Of a stretch of 64,000 nt of DNA, positions 47,591-60,910 are shown one piece after another; within the stretch, counting starts at the first letter, position 1, and every line of letters starts with the position of its first letter. The notes beneath the pieces were generated by a model. The model did not search any database and was not told the origin of the DNA. It saw only the letters and a list, made by a program, of their open reading frames with translations. Position numbers and translations under genes: made by a program. The stretch lies in the NCBI GenBank assembly GCA_007922305.1, contig ML677335.1, positions 34,955,545 through 35,019,544 of the forward strand. The letters are read 5' to 3'. Source of the DNA: Dermatemys mawii. Lineage: Eukaryota; Chordata; Testudines; Dermatemydidae.

Positions 47591-50589
47591 ACTCTAGAGA
47601 ATATTTGTTTTCTGAATAAGAGAAAACATTCTGCTGAACAAAATCTTGATCAAAAGGTTTCTAGTTAATCAAAATAAATCCAAATATTTTGCAGAAATGG
47701 TTCAATTTCAGCCATGTTCAGACTGAACCCAGCCAGGGTAGCCACGCAGATTGCATTGGAGTCAGGGAACCAGGGCTTTAAGAATCCACACCTCTGGGGC
47801 AGCCCAGCAAGTGAACTGCTCTGGAGACAGGATTCCATTCCCTTTTGCAGAGAATGTCACAATGTTCAGATTTTGTTCCAAATCAAAATAAAATCAAATT
47901 TTCAAATATTTAATTTCTCCATGAAGTGGAATTACATTTCTCCATCCAGCTCTAGGTGCAGGTTCAGGCCCCAATGTAAAATCTTAGCCCTACTGGACAT
48001 AACAAGAGGACTCCCAGTGACTTCAGTGAGGATAGAATTTCACTCCTAGACTTTTTTCCTATTTTGGTGAAGACCATTTTCCAGATTAAAACATTGCTTC
48101 CCAATACTTCACACAGGAAAAGATTGCTTTCTCAGCCCCCATCCCCTTGTGATTGTTCAATACAAAGATGCAGACTGTCAATGAAACATAGGGGTTTCAT
48201 TCCTGCAGTTGAATTACATGTTTAACAACAATGAACTTTAGATGTAAAGCTGTACTTTCAGCCAAGGCACAGTTGAAACAATTAGCATCATTCACTCTAG
48301 GTACTGAATTATTTAAAGATTCTTGCAGATAAATTAGGTTATTCACTTTAAGTCAAGGCTTGATCTACAGTTCAGATAGTTGGAAAAATAATGTGGTCTA
48401 AAAGATTTTCCTCTCTACCCACACAACAACAACAAAACACACTATGTTTCCATATGTGGCTTCAGTTTGGTTCATCAGCCCACTAGCACTCTCCGAAACT
48501 AATCTGCCAGTTTTTACTTTGAGAGTATTCATGTGTGAAAACTGATATTTTCATGGGCATTTGTGTATTTGCTCCAGGGTGAAACATTTGCCATTTCTGT
48601 CAGTTATTCATTGCAAGAGTTGTGAAATTCCACCTCCTAAGCACAGGCCTGAATTTCCATACACTTGCAACGTCACAAGGAATTTTCAATGTTTTCATTT
48701 CCTGTCTGGGGAAAAAAAATCTTTTCACTTCTTGAAAAATCTGAGGGAAGAATAAAAATGTATAACTTCATCATGAATCTGATTTTTCAGTGGTGAAGGA
48801 GGGGTTGTATTGTTTAAGTTGGCACACCTCTGTATACGAAGAAAAATAAGCAAATATTAAATGAAAAAAAAGAATGTGAAAGCAACGTGGTAATTCAATT
48901 TAAAAGGTTGACTGCTACAATTTTCCCAACAAGAGACACCATTTACAGTATTCAATATATTCTCAACTTGATTGGTTGAAGTGCTGGCACAAATATCTCA
49001 CATGCCATAACACAAATGATATACGTGGTTAAAACTCCCTTAATTAAAGTAAGGATCTATCCCTCAATAACACGAACATGCTGTATTGAATAAGAAATGG
49101 AATTACCACTTGTCAGTGTGGTTTGAAGCAGTAATTGCTGGTTAGCATTACATCTTTGTCTCTCATTTTAAAGTTTAAAAACCTCACTGGAAACAAGAAA
49201 AAAAATGATGGACCAAAGAAAGCCGATGTGACATCTGTTTAAGAAAGCTTATTGGGAAGATCCCGTGAAATGTGAGGAAAAGCTAGAAAGTTATGTTGCA
49301 TTAAGGATCATAAGTGTGAATTAACAAGTGTTTCAGGACTAACAAATCAAAGCACAAAGCAGGGAAAGAACTCAGTTGGGACTCCCTCTAATCCTAAAAA
49401 GTATATTAATGTCAGCTTTTAATATAGACAAGAATTGGGAATTAGATAACATATTACTAGACTATCATTTTACTAATTATCTTAGCATTGGAGAATCCAT
49501 TTAGATAAAGTAAGTACGTAGCTAACCTTTTGCCAAGATTTCTGAAAGATTTGGTTTTCCTTTTTCTTCATTTTCACAAGCCTCTGACCTGTCTGGTTGT
49601 GGCAAGAAATGGAAATGGGAAGGTCATTATACTGTAAAGTATTCCCAGTCCAAATGGAAACTGAAAGTGTTTCAAAAGTTTGTCTTGAGGTTAGCACCTC
49701 ACTTGTGCACACCAAAACATTTGCAAAATTTTATTATGAGTTAGATACAGTATGGAACGTATTGAATGTTTATCCAAAGCTTTGAAGCTTCTGAATCTTA
49801 TGAATCACTAATTACAGTTTTCTATTCTATTCCATAGCTAAAGCAAAGCAATAGATTTTAAGTGGAAGTCTAAGCACACTTATGTACATAGCTACTTAAC
49901 AGAGCTGTGATTGCTACTCTTCAGTTTATTTAAATCTTGTGCAGTTGCAGCTCACAGGAACACATTCAGTTTGAAAAAAGGACACACTATGAAACAGAAC
50001 CCCTAGGGAATATATCCTGAATGGATAATTGAACTACTATAACCAGTCACCAGGTACTATTGTCGCTCAACACCACAGAAGCATAGCCCAATCAGCATTT
50101 CTTTGGTTGTTTAAATCTTGAAGAAAATAGACACTAATTTCTTTTCTCTTGAAAGCTCTTGACTCAGTAGTCTCCAATACTAGTTTTATTGGTTTGGAAA
50201 CTATAAATGAAAATAAAATTCAGAACCTTGTTCTTACCGCAGCAAGAGGTCTGTTTTTTCTGGTCTTTCCCTCGCCTTACAGTGTGAAAAAGGTGTCAAA
50301 TGGTTTGGCAGACCATTATCTAGTCAGCATGCAGAAATCCAAACCAAAGATGTAAATAACTGAGCAAATAATTGATTGTGCTGTGTATCATTACACTAGC
50401 CTGTCCACTGTTCAAAGGAAGTTGAATACATTCTCTCGTGAAAAAACAAGAAAGTTCTTGGAATGAATGGTAGAGCTCCATCTACTGTTTATATAGAGAG
50501 AAATCGTGCAATATTCTTCCTGTTTATTGTTAGTACAATTCAAGGTTGCGTAAGTGGGAGGGTACACACACCTTGTCCCATGTGGATGG
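47591..50589. other. Repeat-poor flank
   Basis: After 48060 this is AT-rich with no recognised repeat for about 2.5 kb, one of the longer repeat-free tracts in the flank. No exon recognised. Confidence 0.5.
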
Positions 50590-50660
50590 CTGGGTAGAGC
50601 CTGGGAGCCCCAGTCATTGTTCAGGGCCCCACTGTGCTAGGTACTTTGTACACACGAGTC
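50590..50660 (-). mobile_element. L2/MIR-like SINE tail fragment, antisense
   Basis: GAGCCCCAGTCATTGTTCAG followed by GGCCCCACTGTGCTAGGTAC matches the reverse complement of the tail seen in sense at 46130-46240. Confidence 0.55.
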
Positions 50661-51964
50661 AGTGTTACTGTGGATGCTTAATTGCCATTAGGGTCAGCAC
50701 GGCAGGGATTTAATGTTTTGTAACCCTGGCCCATGGTAAGTTACTGGAGCCTGAACATAAAGACAAATTTCTTCCCAGCACACCTATATGTGTATGCCAG
50801 ACTTTCATTGCAGGTTCCTGGGTAAGTATGAGTGTACAGCATACATCTGGATGAGTGTGTACCTCTTGTTCCAACATGACCTCTGGGAAACAAAGAAGTT
50901 TCAAGAAGTCCTGAAAAGTTCTTAGTCAGAAGGTTTGTATATAGTGATTCCCAGTTGTAGCTACCAACATTTCTAGATTTTATGTTTCACCAGCACCTCT
51001 GAGTTGCTCTTTCTGGCAGATCTAACAAGTAGCAAGGTTGACATTTGCCAGTCAGACCTACTCCCTCTGGGTAAAATAAAGTTGAGCATTCCTGAAAAGC
51101 CACAGTCTCTTGAACGTAGATCATGGGTTCTGCTCCATTACTCACCTAGTTCCCACCTGCTTCCACACAGAAGACTTCATGTTCTGCTTACATTTGCTGC
51201 CCTCGATCTTTCATTCTTATATCTGTCCCTGCAAATATGATAACAGAAAATTAAAATTTAAGAAAACCTCTGGTAAAAACAATTGAACCCCTGGAAATAG
51301 GGTGGCCTATGAAGTACATTTTGATTGTCTTACTAGGGAGGGAATTAAAAGTCACAGAAGAGTTAGAGAAAGGAAATGAGTCTTGAGGTGGTCAGACTAA
51401 CATGGACTCAAATGCAGAGATTCAAGAAAGTTGTTTCACATGTGTGTATTCTATGGCAACACTTTGGAAGGATGGAATGGGTGACGAAAAGGAGGCGAGT
51501 GATCAGACTGGAGTAGAGATAAGGCCATATAGGAGGGGTAAGTAAGCATTTGTTAACCTTGAGCATTTAAAAAAGTTATTACATAGCTTTACTTCCACAA
51601 ACCCTCTCCTCCAATCACGAGAGCTACTTGAAAATGATGAGATTAAAAAAATGCATTTTGGGTGCTTTTTATTTGTGTTTTAGTTTGAGCCTTTTGGGTG
51701 CACTCAGCTCCTATTTTCAAGCTTTTCTTCACAACCATGAGGACTAGAAATGTACTTTTTAAATTGAAAGCTGATTCTTATAGAATCACATCTCTGGGAG
51801 CTTTCAGAAAAGCACCAATTATAAGACAGGCAATAAAATTGTGAGAGTGGGCAATAACAAAAGGTGGGATCTTGGAAACTAGCAGGGAGATGAATAGCAG
51901 ATTCCAAATTAAGACACCACTAAAGATTGCTGAATCAGCTTCTATTGTACTGGCCTGTGTGTAT

Positions 51965-52280
51965 ACTATTAGTATTTATATTATAGTAGTGCCTCAGCCA
52001 AGAACAAAGTTCTGATGTGCTAAGGTGCTGTGTATATACACATCAAAGACAATCCCTGCCCTAAAGAATTTACAATCTAAATTAACAACGCAGACTGACT
52101 ATGGAAGATAGACAGTATTTAATCTCTATTTTACAGAAGGGGAACTGAGTCACAGAGAGATTTACTGTTTATCTCAAGGACACACGGGAAGTCTGTGGTA
52201 GATCTGGGAACTGAAATCTACTCTTCTGCATCCTAGTTCACTGCCTTAATGCCATGACCAGACTATCCTCTTCTGGTTAG
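51965..52280 (-). mobile_element. MIR-type SINE with L2-like tail, antisense
   Basis: GTAGTGCCTCAGCCAAGAAC and GGTGCTGTGTATATACACAT form the tail; CAATCCCTGCCCTAAAGAAT follows; TTTTACAGAAGGGGAACTGA, GTCACAGAGAGATTTACTGT and ACACACGGGAAGTCTGTGGT form the core. The order is that of a complete antisense copy. Confidence 0.75.
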
Positions 52281-53393
52281 AATGAAAGCCGCTACTGTGT
52301 GCAGTAGCTCTAACACAGTATGGGCCTGTGATTTTTGGCAATGAAGGATCAGGAATTCTATCATCGCTAGTTGTGAAGTCTGAGAGGTCATAGCATGCAG
52401 CATAGCTATGGCTGTGAAAAACTGCACCCAGGGATCTGTTGCAAGCTGCTGGCTCTAGTTAATAAAAGGAGATAGAGTTAATTAAATTACCTGCCCAGTC
52501 AGACTTAAGTTACATAAATCAAAACATGTGACTCACTCACATAAGAAACAGAGTTTCTCTATCATCAGAGATTCTTTCTGCTTTTGAATTTGGAAAAAGA
52601 TTATATTAACAAGTGTTACACATGAACAATGAAGGAAGAATTTTTCCCTAAGAGAGGTGTAAGTGACACCTATTACTATGCTCAAAAGAACATTCATTAA
52701 GTTGGTTGTTGTAGTGTTGCCTGCCAGCATTAATATACCTCTTGCATATTTCCTTGCAATTTGCTTCCCTTTTATTTATTTTAGGTGTAGGTGAGCTGTA
52801 ATTCATTGCAAAACTAATGCTCAGAGAACTTTTTCTGAAAGCCTGCGCATCATAAAACAGAAGGCATGTTTTGAAAAAACTCAGATACCCATTTGTAATC
52901 CATCACAGTAATAAATCAGTATCTCACATTGTAGAGTTAACATCTTTTTTTTTCAAGTGTTACTGGCAAGTACAGTTCACAGTTTGGTGTGATTTTAAAA
53001 TAGCATCAGACCAGTGTCAAAACTAAAATGGGGAAAAAAAGGACCCTGAGCAAGCAAAGTGAATTGAAACTGCTAATAAAAACTGACAGCTGGAGAAAGG
53101 GACCAATTCATGTACTGCACGGAGAATGGCAACAAGCTTCAAAAACCTGTTGTTAGCTGACAGAAAATGTTCTGTTCTGTCATTTTAGCAGGTGATATGC
53201 CAACAAGGTGGAAGAAAATTCTTGATATTAAAAATAAACTTGTTTTTTCTGTTTCCTGCAATGTTCTGCTAACGTAAAGGTTTCCAAAGTACAATGAATG
53301 ACAATGTCTTCAACAAGCTAATTAAAATGAGCCTTTTAATTCCCATTCTATCAATATATTTTGCAAGAATCAATTGTATTATAAGTAAAGATA

Positions 53394-53441
<48 letters not shown>

Positions 53442-55696
53442 CTACATACATACATATACATACACACGTTAAAATGCAAACATTAAAGAAAGTTATTTAG
53501 GTTGTAAAGTCAAGCACCCAAAAAATAAGAAATGGTAGATTTATAATAGCTGTCTTGTGTCCAGTTTGTGCAGTGAATAAAGCAGAAGGCCTGTAGAAAA
53601 GAAATATTATGTAATTTAAGACTGTATAAGAATATTTACATGCAGGATACCTTACTTTTCTGAGAAATGCAAGTGAGAAAAAAAAGTTATAATTTTTAAT
53701 GGTTTATACCTCAGCTGAATCTGAATGGAATTTCATGAGATAAAGGAAAGGTACCCATCCCCCCACCCCACCTCAACTTAAATACATATGTTCATACAAT
53801 TTTACTTACCAATAGACATTTACACAACCTATTACAGAATGGACTTCATTTGATAGAGGGGTATTTTTGTTTTTGTTTTTTTTTTTTGTATTGCACAATT
53901 TACCCTCTCCTCACCAGTAAGGGAAGAGATGTTTGAGTGACATTAGCAAGGGAACGGCATAAACCCTTCCCTTATAAATCTAAATATAGTCCTGCTTCCT
54001 AGAAGAAAACAATTCTTTCCAGCATAGCTGAAAAAGACAAATCCAGGGTATATGACAGGAAAGCACCACCAGAAATGAGAGGTTTAACAAGCTTACCACA
54101 CCTGGAAAAGAAGAGGCACAACATACTTTTTAAAATCTACATGTGTCTAGAAAGTTCGGGTGTGTGGGAACATTCCTTTGGATTCTCCCTCTCAGTTACA
54201 CTCTTGGAGATGTATAGCTGTGTACCCCTCATATCTTCAAAAGCCACTGCTGCTCATGCATACACATATATATTAGGTGATTAAACAAAATATACAGTGA
54301 TATATGCAACATATCACAGATCAGAATGTGATAAAAATATGCTTTGCTTCAGTAGAAGTGTTTTGAATTTAAAAGAGCATATAGTTTGCTAGATATAGGC
54401 CAACTGAATATTTGAGGTTAAATAATAGTGAGATAGATGTATATTTATTACTTCCCTGTTCATTCTTAAAAGCTGCAGTACAATACGTTTGTATTTACAT
54501 AGCAATTATATGCTGCCTCATTAAATTCCAATAACTGCACATTTGGACCATAGGTTTGTAAACCACTTTTAAGATGTGAAAGGTTGCTCCAAGGGAAAAG
54601 CACTCATACGCTCATCATACCTTCAAAGTGTGCTGCATTATGCATTAGTCGAAAAAGAGCTCTTGTGTCCTTTGCAGACATATTCTTATGGATTAGCTAT
54701 TCCATATCAATCCTGTTTGCTTACATAGTAGAGCCTTCATGCATGCAAGATTGTTTATTCCATCGCCAAGAATGGCATTGTATAATTGGTTTAAAGAAAA
54801 TCCGGAGCTATGGTACTGACAAATGCTTTGTTAAACAGCAACACTGAAGTCCAGTGACAAGTAAGCCAGGCGCCTATGACAGTACTGACAGCTTTGACAA
54901 ATTAGAATCAGCACATTTTACTGTACCCACAGCCTAGTCAGGCCAGATTGTACAGCGCAGGGCTTTTCTTTAGAACCAGGTTAGTGAATTCATAATATAT
55001 ACCTGTCAAATTAAAGCAACTTACGCCAGAAAAAAGAAATGAGGATAAGTCACCAGAAACATAATAGGCTATTTAAAATAGTCATTTATGAAATAAAATA
55101 GTTGAAGGATTCACTGTTCTGCTTAACAACTGGCCACTAAAATCCTCTCTTGTTTTTTATACCTTTCATTGACAGATGAAAACCTTTCTGAACAGATGGC
55201 TTGTGATGTAATCTAAAATGCACCGGATTTGATGATTTTAGATGAAGAACCAAGTCATCTTGTTGTACATCCCAGAACCACTATAAGATTGTGCAGGCTT
55301 CACCTAAACAGCATGGAGCTGGATACAAAAGGAGAAAGTATTCTCTAGAGTCATGATTTCCAGAGTTTGACTGAAATACAATGCTATAGGCAAATTCCCT
55401 ATCCTGGATAAATGTAAGAGACAAATATACACACTGACCTTTAGAGAAATGGATCCATGCATACTAACTTTTCAGAATGTTCACAATTAAGACAGAATTA
55501 GCAGCAAACCCAAATGAAGACAACTTTCTTGTACAACATTGCTGTGTTTTACTTCTGTATTCTAAATCACACTGTACATAGAAGAGTCATTATTTGATGG
55601 GGTTAGGTATGAATAGCAATTTTTGTACAGTATTAGTGTGGGAAAACTGATATTTTCTCCAGAGATTGGTGAAATGGCTGGGATCAAATGTAAAGG
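52281..55696. other. Repeat-poor flank
   Basis: Apart from the microsatellite at 53395-53468, no interspersed repeat recognised for about 3.4 kb. AT-rich; no exon recognised. Confidence 0.5.
53395..53468. repeat. (TG)n plus (TACA)n microsatellite
   Basis: About 19 TG units run into TATATATATC and then TACATACATACATATACATA. Confidence 0.97.
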
Positions 55697-55775
55697 GCCA
55701 GATACTCAGGATAGCTCTGTAGACTTCAGTGTAGATATGCCAATTTACACTAGCCAAGAATCTGCCCCTAATTAC
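55697..55775. repeat. Fold-back repeat, GGGCCAGATACTCAG family
   Basis: GGGCCAGATACTCAGGATAG at the left and CACTAGCCAAGAATCTGCCC at the right are imperfect inverted copies around TAGACTTCAGTGTAGA. Confidence 0.55.
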
Positions 55776-56721
55776 CTACCTGTCTTTAATATTTCAAATG
55801 CGATAGTCATAATATCTAGGTGCCAGAACTTAAAACTGACCTGAACATTTGTCTAAAACCTGAAATGTAACAAAGTTTTGAAATATTTCATTACATATAG
55901 GTGTATTTTCCACATATAACAAAGCCCCAGAGGAAACCTTCTGAGAAACAAGTATGTTAAGAATGTCTGAATGATTATGGCTTCAAGTTCATCTTTCAAT
56001 CTGATACCTTGGTGAAAATCTAGAGGAAGTTACCTTTGCTATGGCCTAATACATAGATTATTAAGAATTGAAGGTTAAGGAGTTCTAGTCAGACTGATTA
56101 TGCATTCAATATAGCCTAATTAATGCAACATTAAGGTGTAAGATAAAAGCTATAATTGCAAACACAAGGAAAATTATCTTACTGAGGGCATACAGCAGAA
56201 TCTTCAACTCCCAATAGTTTAGGAATGTGTATCTCACCATTCAATCAGAATAAGAAAATCCTGAAAGATATGTAGAAATGGTATAATATAGGACACTACC
56301 ACATTTATGGTCCATTTTGGTCAATTTCATGGACATAAGATTTTAAAAATAATAAATTTCATTATTAAAATTATTTCATGGTGTTGTAATTATAGGGGTC
56401 CTGAATCCCCAAAAGAGGGGTCTTTTGGGGGGGGGGGGCATCACAAGGTTATTGTAGGGGAGCAGGGTTGTGGGGTTGCGGTACTGCTACTCTTACTTCA
56501 GGTATTGTTTGTCAATTCCTGTTGCCGTGGATGTGAACTGTTAACTAACATGCTTCATGACAGAGGTGACTGCAATGGTGGGTTGGCTGATCCATACACA
56601 ATGTATATTCCAATGTGTTAAGTTCATAAGTCACTTTGAGATGAAAGATGCTATCATAAATGCAAGATTATTAGCAAATTAACATAATCCGAAACTAGCT
56701 TTGTTACTGACTTTACCCCAT
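55776..56721. other. Unassigned flank
   Basis: AT-rich, one poly-G run. Nothing else recognised. Confidence 0.5.
56427..56438. repeat. Poly-G run (12)
   Basis: Twelve consecutive G on the plus strand after TCTTTT. Confidence 0.9.
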
Positions 56722-57177
56722 TGGGTTACCATATTACAGTTGGGGGGTCCTGCAGGGAGTATTTGGGGTGTGTGTGAAAGGTGTGTGTGTGTACTTGGAG
56801 ACTACATAGGGGGTGCTGGAGAGGATACTTGTGGCAGGGGGTACTCACTGGAGATGGGGGGGCAGCGTTGCTCCCTCTCATGGTGGCAGGGCAGCTGGCA
56901 GAAGCCAAGGACCCAGCGCCAGCCACTATTCAGAGCCTCCCTGCAGGACCTCCTCCAAGAGCTGGGAACTGGTGCTGCTGGCAATGGACCAATCAGCTGA
57001 AGATGCAGGGGCAGGACCAATAGGGAAGTGGACTAAATGCAGGCTGTTTCTGAGCTGCAGCTTCTGCTCTGCAAAACCCCCAGCCTTTGACTCTTATTTC
57101 AAAAATCCACCCAGACATACAGCAGACAGTCAAAAAGCAGGTCATGTCTGGGAAAACCCTGACGTATGGTAAGCCCA
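56722..57177. mobile_element. MITE with TGGGTTACCATA ends
   Basis: The left end TGGGTTACCATATTAC and right end CGTATGGTAAGCCCA are inverted repeats of 12-13 bases. The interior is GC-rich (GCAGCGTTGCTCCCTCTCAT and so on) with overlapping short frames on both strands that do not resemble any protein. A target duplication is not clear. Confidence 0.7.
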
Positions 57178-58206
57178 CCATATATTTTGCAGAGTAATAT
57201 ATTTGCCATATCCATGTATGCTGGGATATAATTTGATTATTTTCTCCTGCATTTTAGAAATACAACTGTGGAATTTCACTCCCATTGAATACATAGCACT
57301 TTGCTACATACACATTCCCATTGATTTCTAATGGGACTACTTATGTTGTAAAGCACTACTCACTGTAAAGGTGGAACAACTGTATGGTTTCAGAGATTCA
57401 TTGTGCAGGAAAAGAGGAAGTACATGGGAGTGATTTAGAGTATTCTATTTTACTACTTAGAAATGCAGATTAGCACTACATTAGCTCAACTGAAAATATA
57501 GGGAATGTCTTTGGTTATTTTCATTCTCCCTCTCAACACATTTTATTAAACATGGGGGGGAGGGAATTCAGTGAACCAATGCTTCAATATCAGAACAAGA
57601 CAAAAGACAGAAAATGCTTATGCCACCATCCCAGCAATTAAGAGCTAATCCTAAAATGAAGAGGCTTCAATACATCCTAGAAAACAGTCTGTTAACATAC
57701 CCATGCTGAGCTTCCACATAAAGAGGTTTCCCTATGAACCTAAATATGAATATTAATATTACTTTAATGACTAATACTGCAATCAAGGACAGTCATTCAA
57801 ACACCTTGTACAAATAAAATAAGAGAGCAAACCTATTGCCAACACTAAAGTAAACAGATCTTCATCTGGGATACATTACACTTTTTCAGATAAAGATCCT
57901 TTAGTGGGAATCTGGGAAACCTAAAAAAATCATTGTAATAGAAGAACATAGAACATATGTTCCTAGTTTTGCTAGGAATATCATGGATGGAAAACGTAGA
58001 GTGTCAAACTTGGTTTGCAGAAGCAATAACTTCTCCCCTTGGAGATTTGCGTAGCCCTGGATATACCAGGGAAAATATGAAATCAGTGATTTTTATTCAA
58101 AGTGTTAGTCCCGAGCCCCATAGCCACCTTATTAATGTTTCTCTAGCTACAATATCAAGTGAAACAATAATAGTGGGAGAATGTTAAGCATGCCTAACAG
58201 AGACGA
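57178..58206. other. Unassigned flank
   Basis: A fold-back fragment with CATTCCCATTGATTTCTAAT lies at about 57310. Otherwise nothing seen. Confidence 0.45.
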
Positions 58207-58264
58207 GGTGAAATCCTGGCCCCAATGAAGTCAAGGCAGAACTCCCAAAGGCCACAATTTCACC
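58207..58264. repeat. Fold-back hairpin, GGTGAAATCCTGGCC family
   Basis: GGTGAAATCCTGGCC (58207-58221) faces GGCCACAATTTCACC (58250-58264), with CAATGAAGTCAAGGCAGAAC in the loop. It is the same family as 16883-16945. Confidence 0.75.
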
Positions 58265-59605
58265 CCAGAAGGTCCAATTTCTATACTGTTTTATACAGCA
58301 TAACTCTTCAGATCCTGGGATGGGTAAATTGGTGCAGCTCCACAGAAATAAATGGAATCACAATGATTTACATTAACTGAGTATCTGACCCATTAATTTC
58401 AGTGCAGTTGCACCAACATAAAAGTGGAGTAATGCAGTAAAGAATGAGACCATAATATCCTTATGCACTTTCCAAAATTCCTTAATATTGTTATTGAACA
58501 ATCAAAATTAACTAAAACATTTGGGTCCACAATGAAGGAAGAGACTAGAAAATAGTGAATTGACAATGCCATTGTTGCTGCAACATTTTTCAGAGCTCTT
58601 TTGTAACTGAAAACTCAGACTGATTGACACAAATATTACACAATCACTTTGAACTAGGTTCATGCAAAAGCATCTTGGAAAAAAACAAAAATAAATTAAA
58701 AAGCTGAAACTTACACAAAGCTGTAGCCTGTGGTGCATGAACAGGTAAACTCTAGACTGGCACAAGCAAATGAAAGCAGTAAGACTGCAGCAAAATGGTT
58801 CAGTTCAATGTCCCATTGGTTTAAAATAGCTACAAATTGACCATTTACTTTAACCTACCAAATAAAATAGTATAAGGGAAGAAGAATCAGAAATTTTTGG
58901 TCTTGACATAAATTTCACAGGTAGAATAATATAAAAAGAGAAACCATGTCTTTAAAGAGCAAATGTTTTGTGGCTTTGATTGAGCATGCTTAGTCTCTGC
59001 AGGAATCTAATAGTGGCATATTGAGAAAATCCCTATCACCTGTTGGCTCTAATAATTCCTGGTAACTGTATTTGTCACAGGATGTTTTGCAAAGAATAAG
59101 AATTCAGAGTTTTCAATGATTCTCTTTAAATATAAACTGGACCACAATACGATTTTTGACAAACTGAAAGTGCATTGCATGACCATCATGATGTTAAAGA
59201 TTAGAGCTGTAGTTCCTACCTGTGTGGTGGATAGATCTCTCTACCCCCCCTCCCCTCATATACACCCATTTTCCTTTGCAAAACATGAGTAGTTGCTGCA
59301 TTTCTGTGCGTTTCTTTTCATTCTCTCTAGTTCTTGCCTTTTTTTCCATCTTCATTCTTCACAGGCCCTGGATTTCCCCCTGCTACTTTCCATTTTCTTT
59401 CACTCATCTGTTCCTCTCCTCTTGTTGTTTCTTCAGCTCACCAGAAGCCTACATGTTGTTCAAGGCATCCATTGATAGTTCTGTGGAGCAGGGATACACG
59501 GTTTAACAGCTGGGCAGCATGTTAGAGGAGAGGCAAAAAAAGCTTAGAAAAATGCCTTAAAGCCCAATTTGCCTGAGCTGCACTTGAAGCCAACTATATT
59601 AGGCA
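58265..59605. other. Unassigned flank
   Basis: A possible fold-back fragment at 58300-58440 (AATTGGTGCAGCTCCACAGA ... CAGTTGCACCAACAT). A pyrimidine-rich tract at 59230-59450 gives open frames in several phases. No gene. Confidence 0.45.
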
Positions 59606-59728
59606 TAGGATGACCAGACAGCAAGTATGAAAAATCAGGACAGGGATGGAGGGTAATAGGAGCCTATATAAGAAAAAGACCCCCAAATTGGGACTATCCC
59701 TATAAAATTGGGACAGCTGGTCACCCTA
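59606..59728 (-). mobile_element. hAT-like MITE (AGGGTGACCAGA family), copy 2
   Basis: Ends TAGGATGACCAGACAGC and CAGCTGGTCACCCTA. The flanks ATTAGGCA (59598-59605) and ATTAGACT (59729-59736) match at 6 of 8 positions, consistent with an aged 8-bp duplication. The body is the reverse complement of the copy at 25875-25982. Confidence 0.75.
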
Positions 59729-59736
59729 ATTAGACT

Positions 59737-60906
59737 CCAGTTCCAAACCTACACACATGCTTATCTTTATTCATGTGTTTAAATTAGGAGCAGGGCTAAG
59801 GGGATTGCCCTTAGCAATATGGAAGGAGTAACCATCATTCACTTATAGTAGTACATTTGCACAGAGAAGTCAGTGGATTCTGCACCTCAAAGCATTCTCC
59901 ACTTCCTCTCTCACCCCAATGTTGGTCTCCTCTGTACTATATGCACACGGCTCCTCACTGACCTAACCTAGTCTGGTACTCCCTCAGGAACCCTGCACCT
60001 TGGAATCAGAACGTCTGAGTTAGTGCAAGAAACACATAAACCAAAAAATCAAAATGAAATGTAAGGTCAAACACAGATTTTTGGCGAGGGGTAAGGACAG
60101 GTGACTATTACTCATCATGATCCCAGCAGCTAAGAATTGTCATATTAGTAATCAGCCAACTGCTTATTTGTCACTCCATCTCCGAGATTACTATTTTATG
60201 CACACGGTACCACTTCAGGAAGGAACATCAAAAAAATGTACATTCCACTGTATAATTAAAATATTCCCATTCAAGTACAGCATCTGCTTAATCACATGGA
60301 ATTATATCCCCCATATTCAGAAGTATCCTTCTCTTTATCAGAATACCCAGCTAGGACATTTATATTTTAAGCTTTTACAATTCACTTTCTGCAGGTTAGG
60401 ATTTATTCTATACAGGGCTTTTGGATACTGTAATACATCAGTCCAGGAAGGTAATCCAAAAGTAGTAGTTTTCATAAATTTTAAAAATCTTTTTGAATTT
60501 CTTTGCAAAAAGCCTCAGATTTCCTGCAACCCTGACATGCTAGATGAGAGCGATATCAGTGTAGACAAGTCCTGAGCTTGCAGGTAAATACCTCGAGGGG
60601 ATCATTTATTTCAAGGTACCCCAAGTAAAACTTCCTTCCACTATAAAAGCACTGCCATGAAATGCTGATCAGGAGAACATAATGTAATACTTCAAAGAGG
60701 CTATTTCTACATGTCCTTTTAAAGGGCTCCCTAGAGTGTTTTAAAAAGTCCTCCTGAATTTTTGGTAGAAAGTATATAAACAGCACAAGCAATGTTTCCA
60801 GATGAAATAGTTCGTAGTTTATGGATTACTGACTCAACAGCTCTTTAGGAACCATTGCAGGCTACTGAGAAAAATACCACATTTAAACATGTGTTTAACT
60901 GGGTGT
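59737..60906. other. Unassigned flank
   Basis: The 152-codon plus frame at 60117-60575 is the longest in the right half, but it has no recognisable domain and its end lies in an isolated AGTGTAGACAAGTCC transposon-end motif (60560-60574). Confidence 0.45.
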
Positions 60907-60910
60907 GTAC

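Noticed and set aside
53294..53500. Open frames across the (TG)n tract giving repeated Cys-Val
   Set aside because: Translation of a microsatellite; the same applies to 61436-61618 and 41764-41964.
56722..57177. GC-rich island with several open frames, as a possible exon or CpG promoter
   Set aside because: It is bounded by 12-13-base inverted repeats and has no coding similarity, so a MITE explains it.
60117..60575. 152-codon open frame on the plus strand
   Set aside because: No similarity to a known protein, typical AT-rich codon use for random sequence, and its end falls in a transposon terminal motif.
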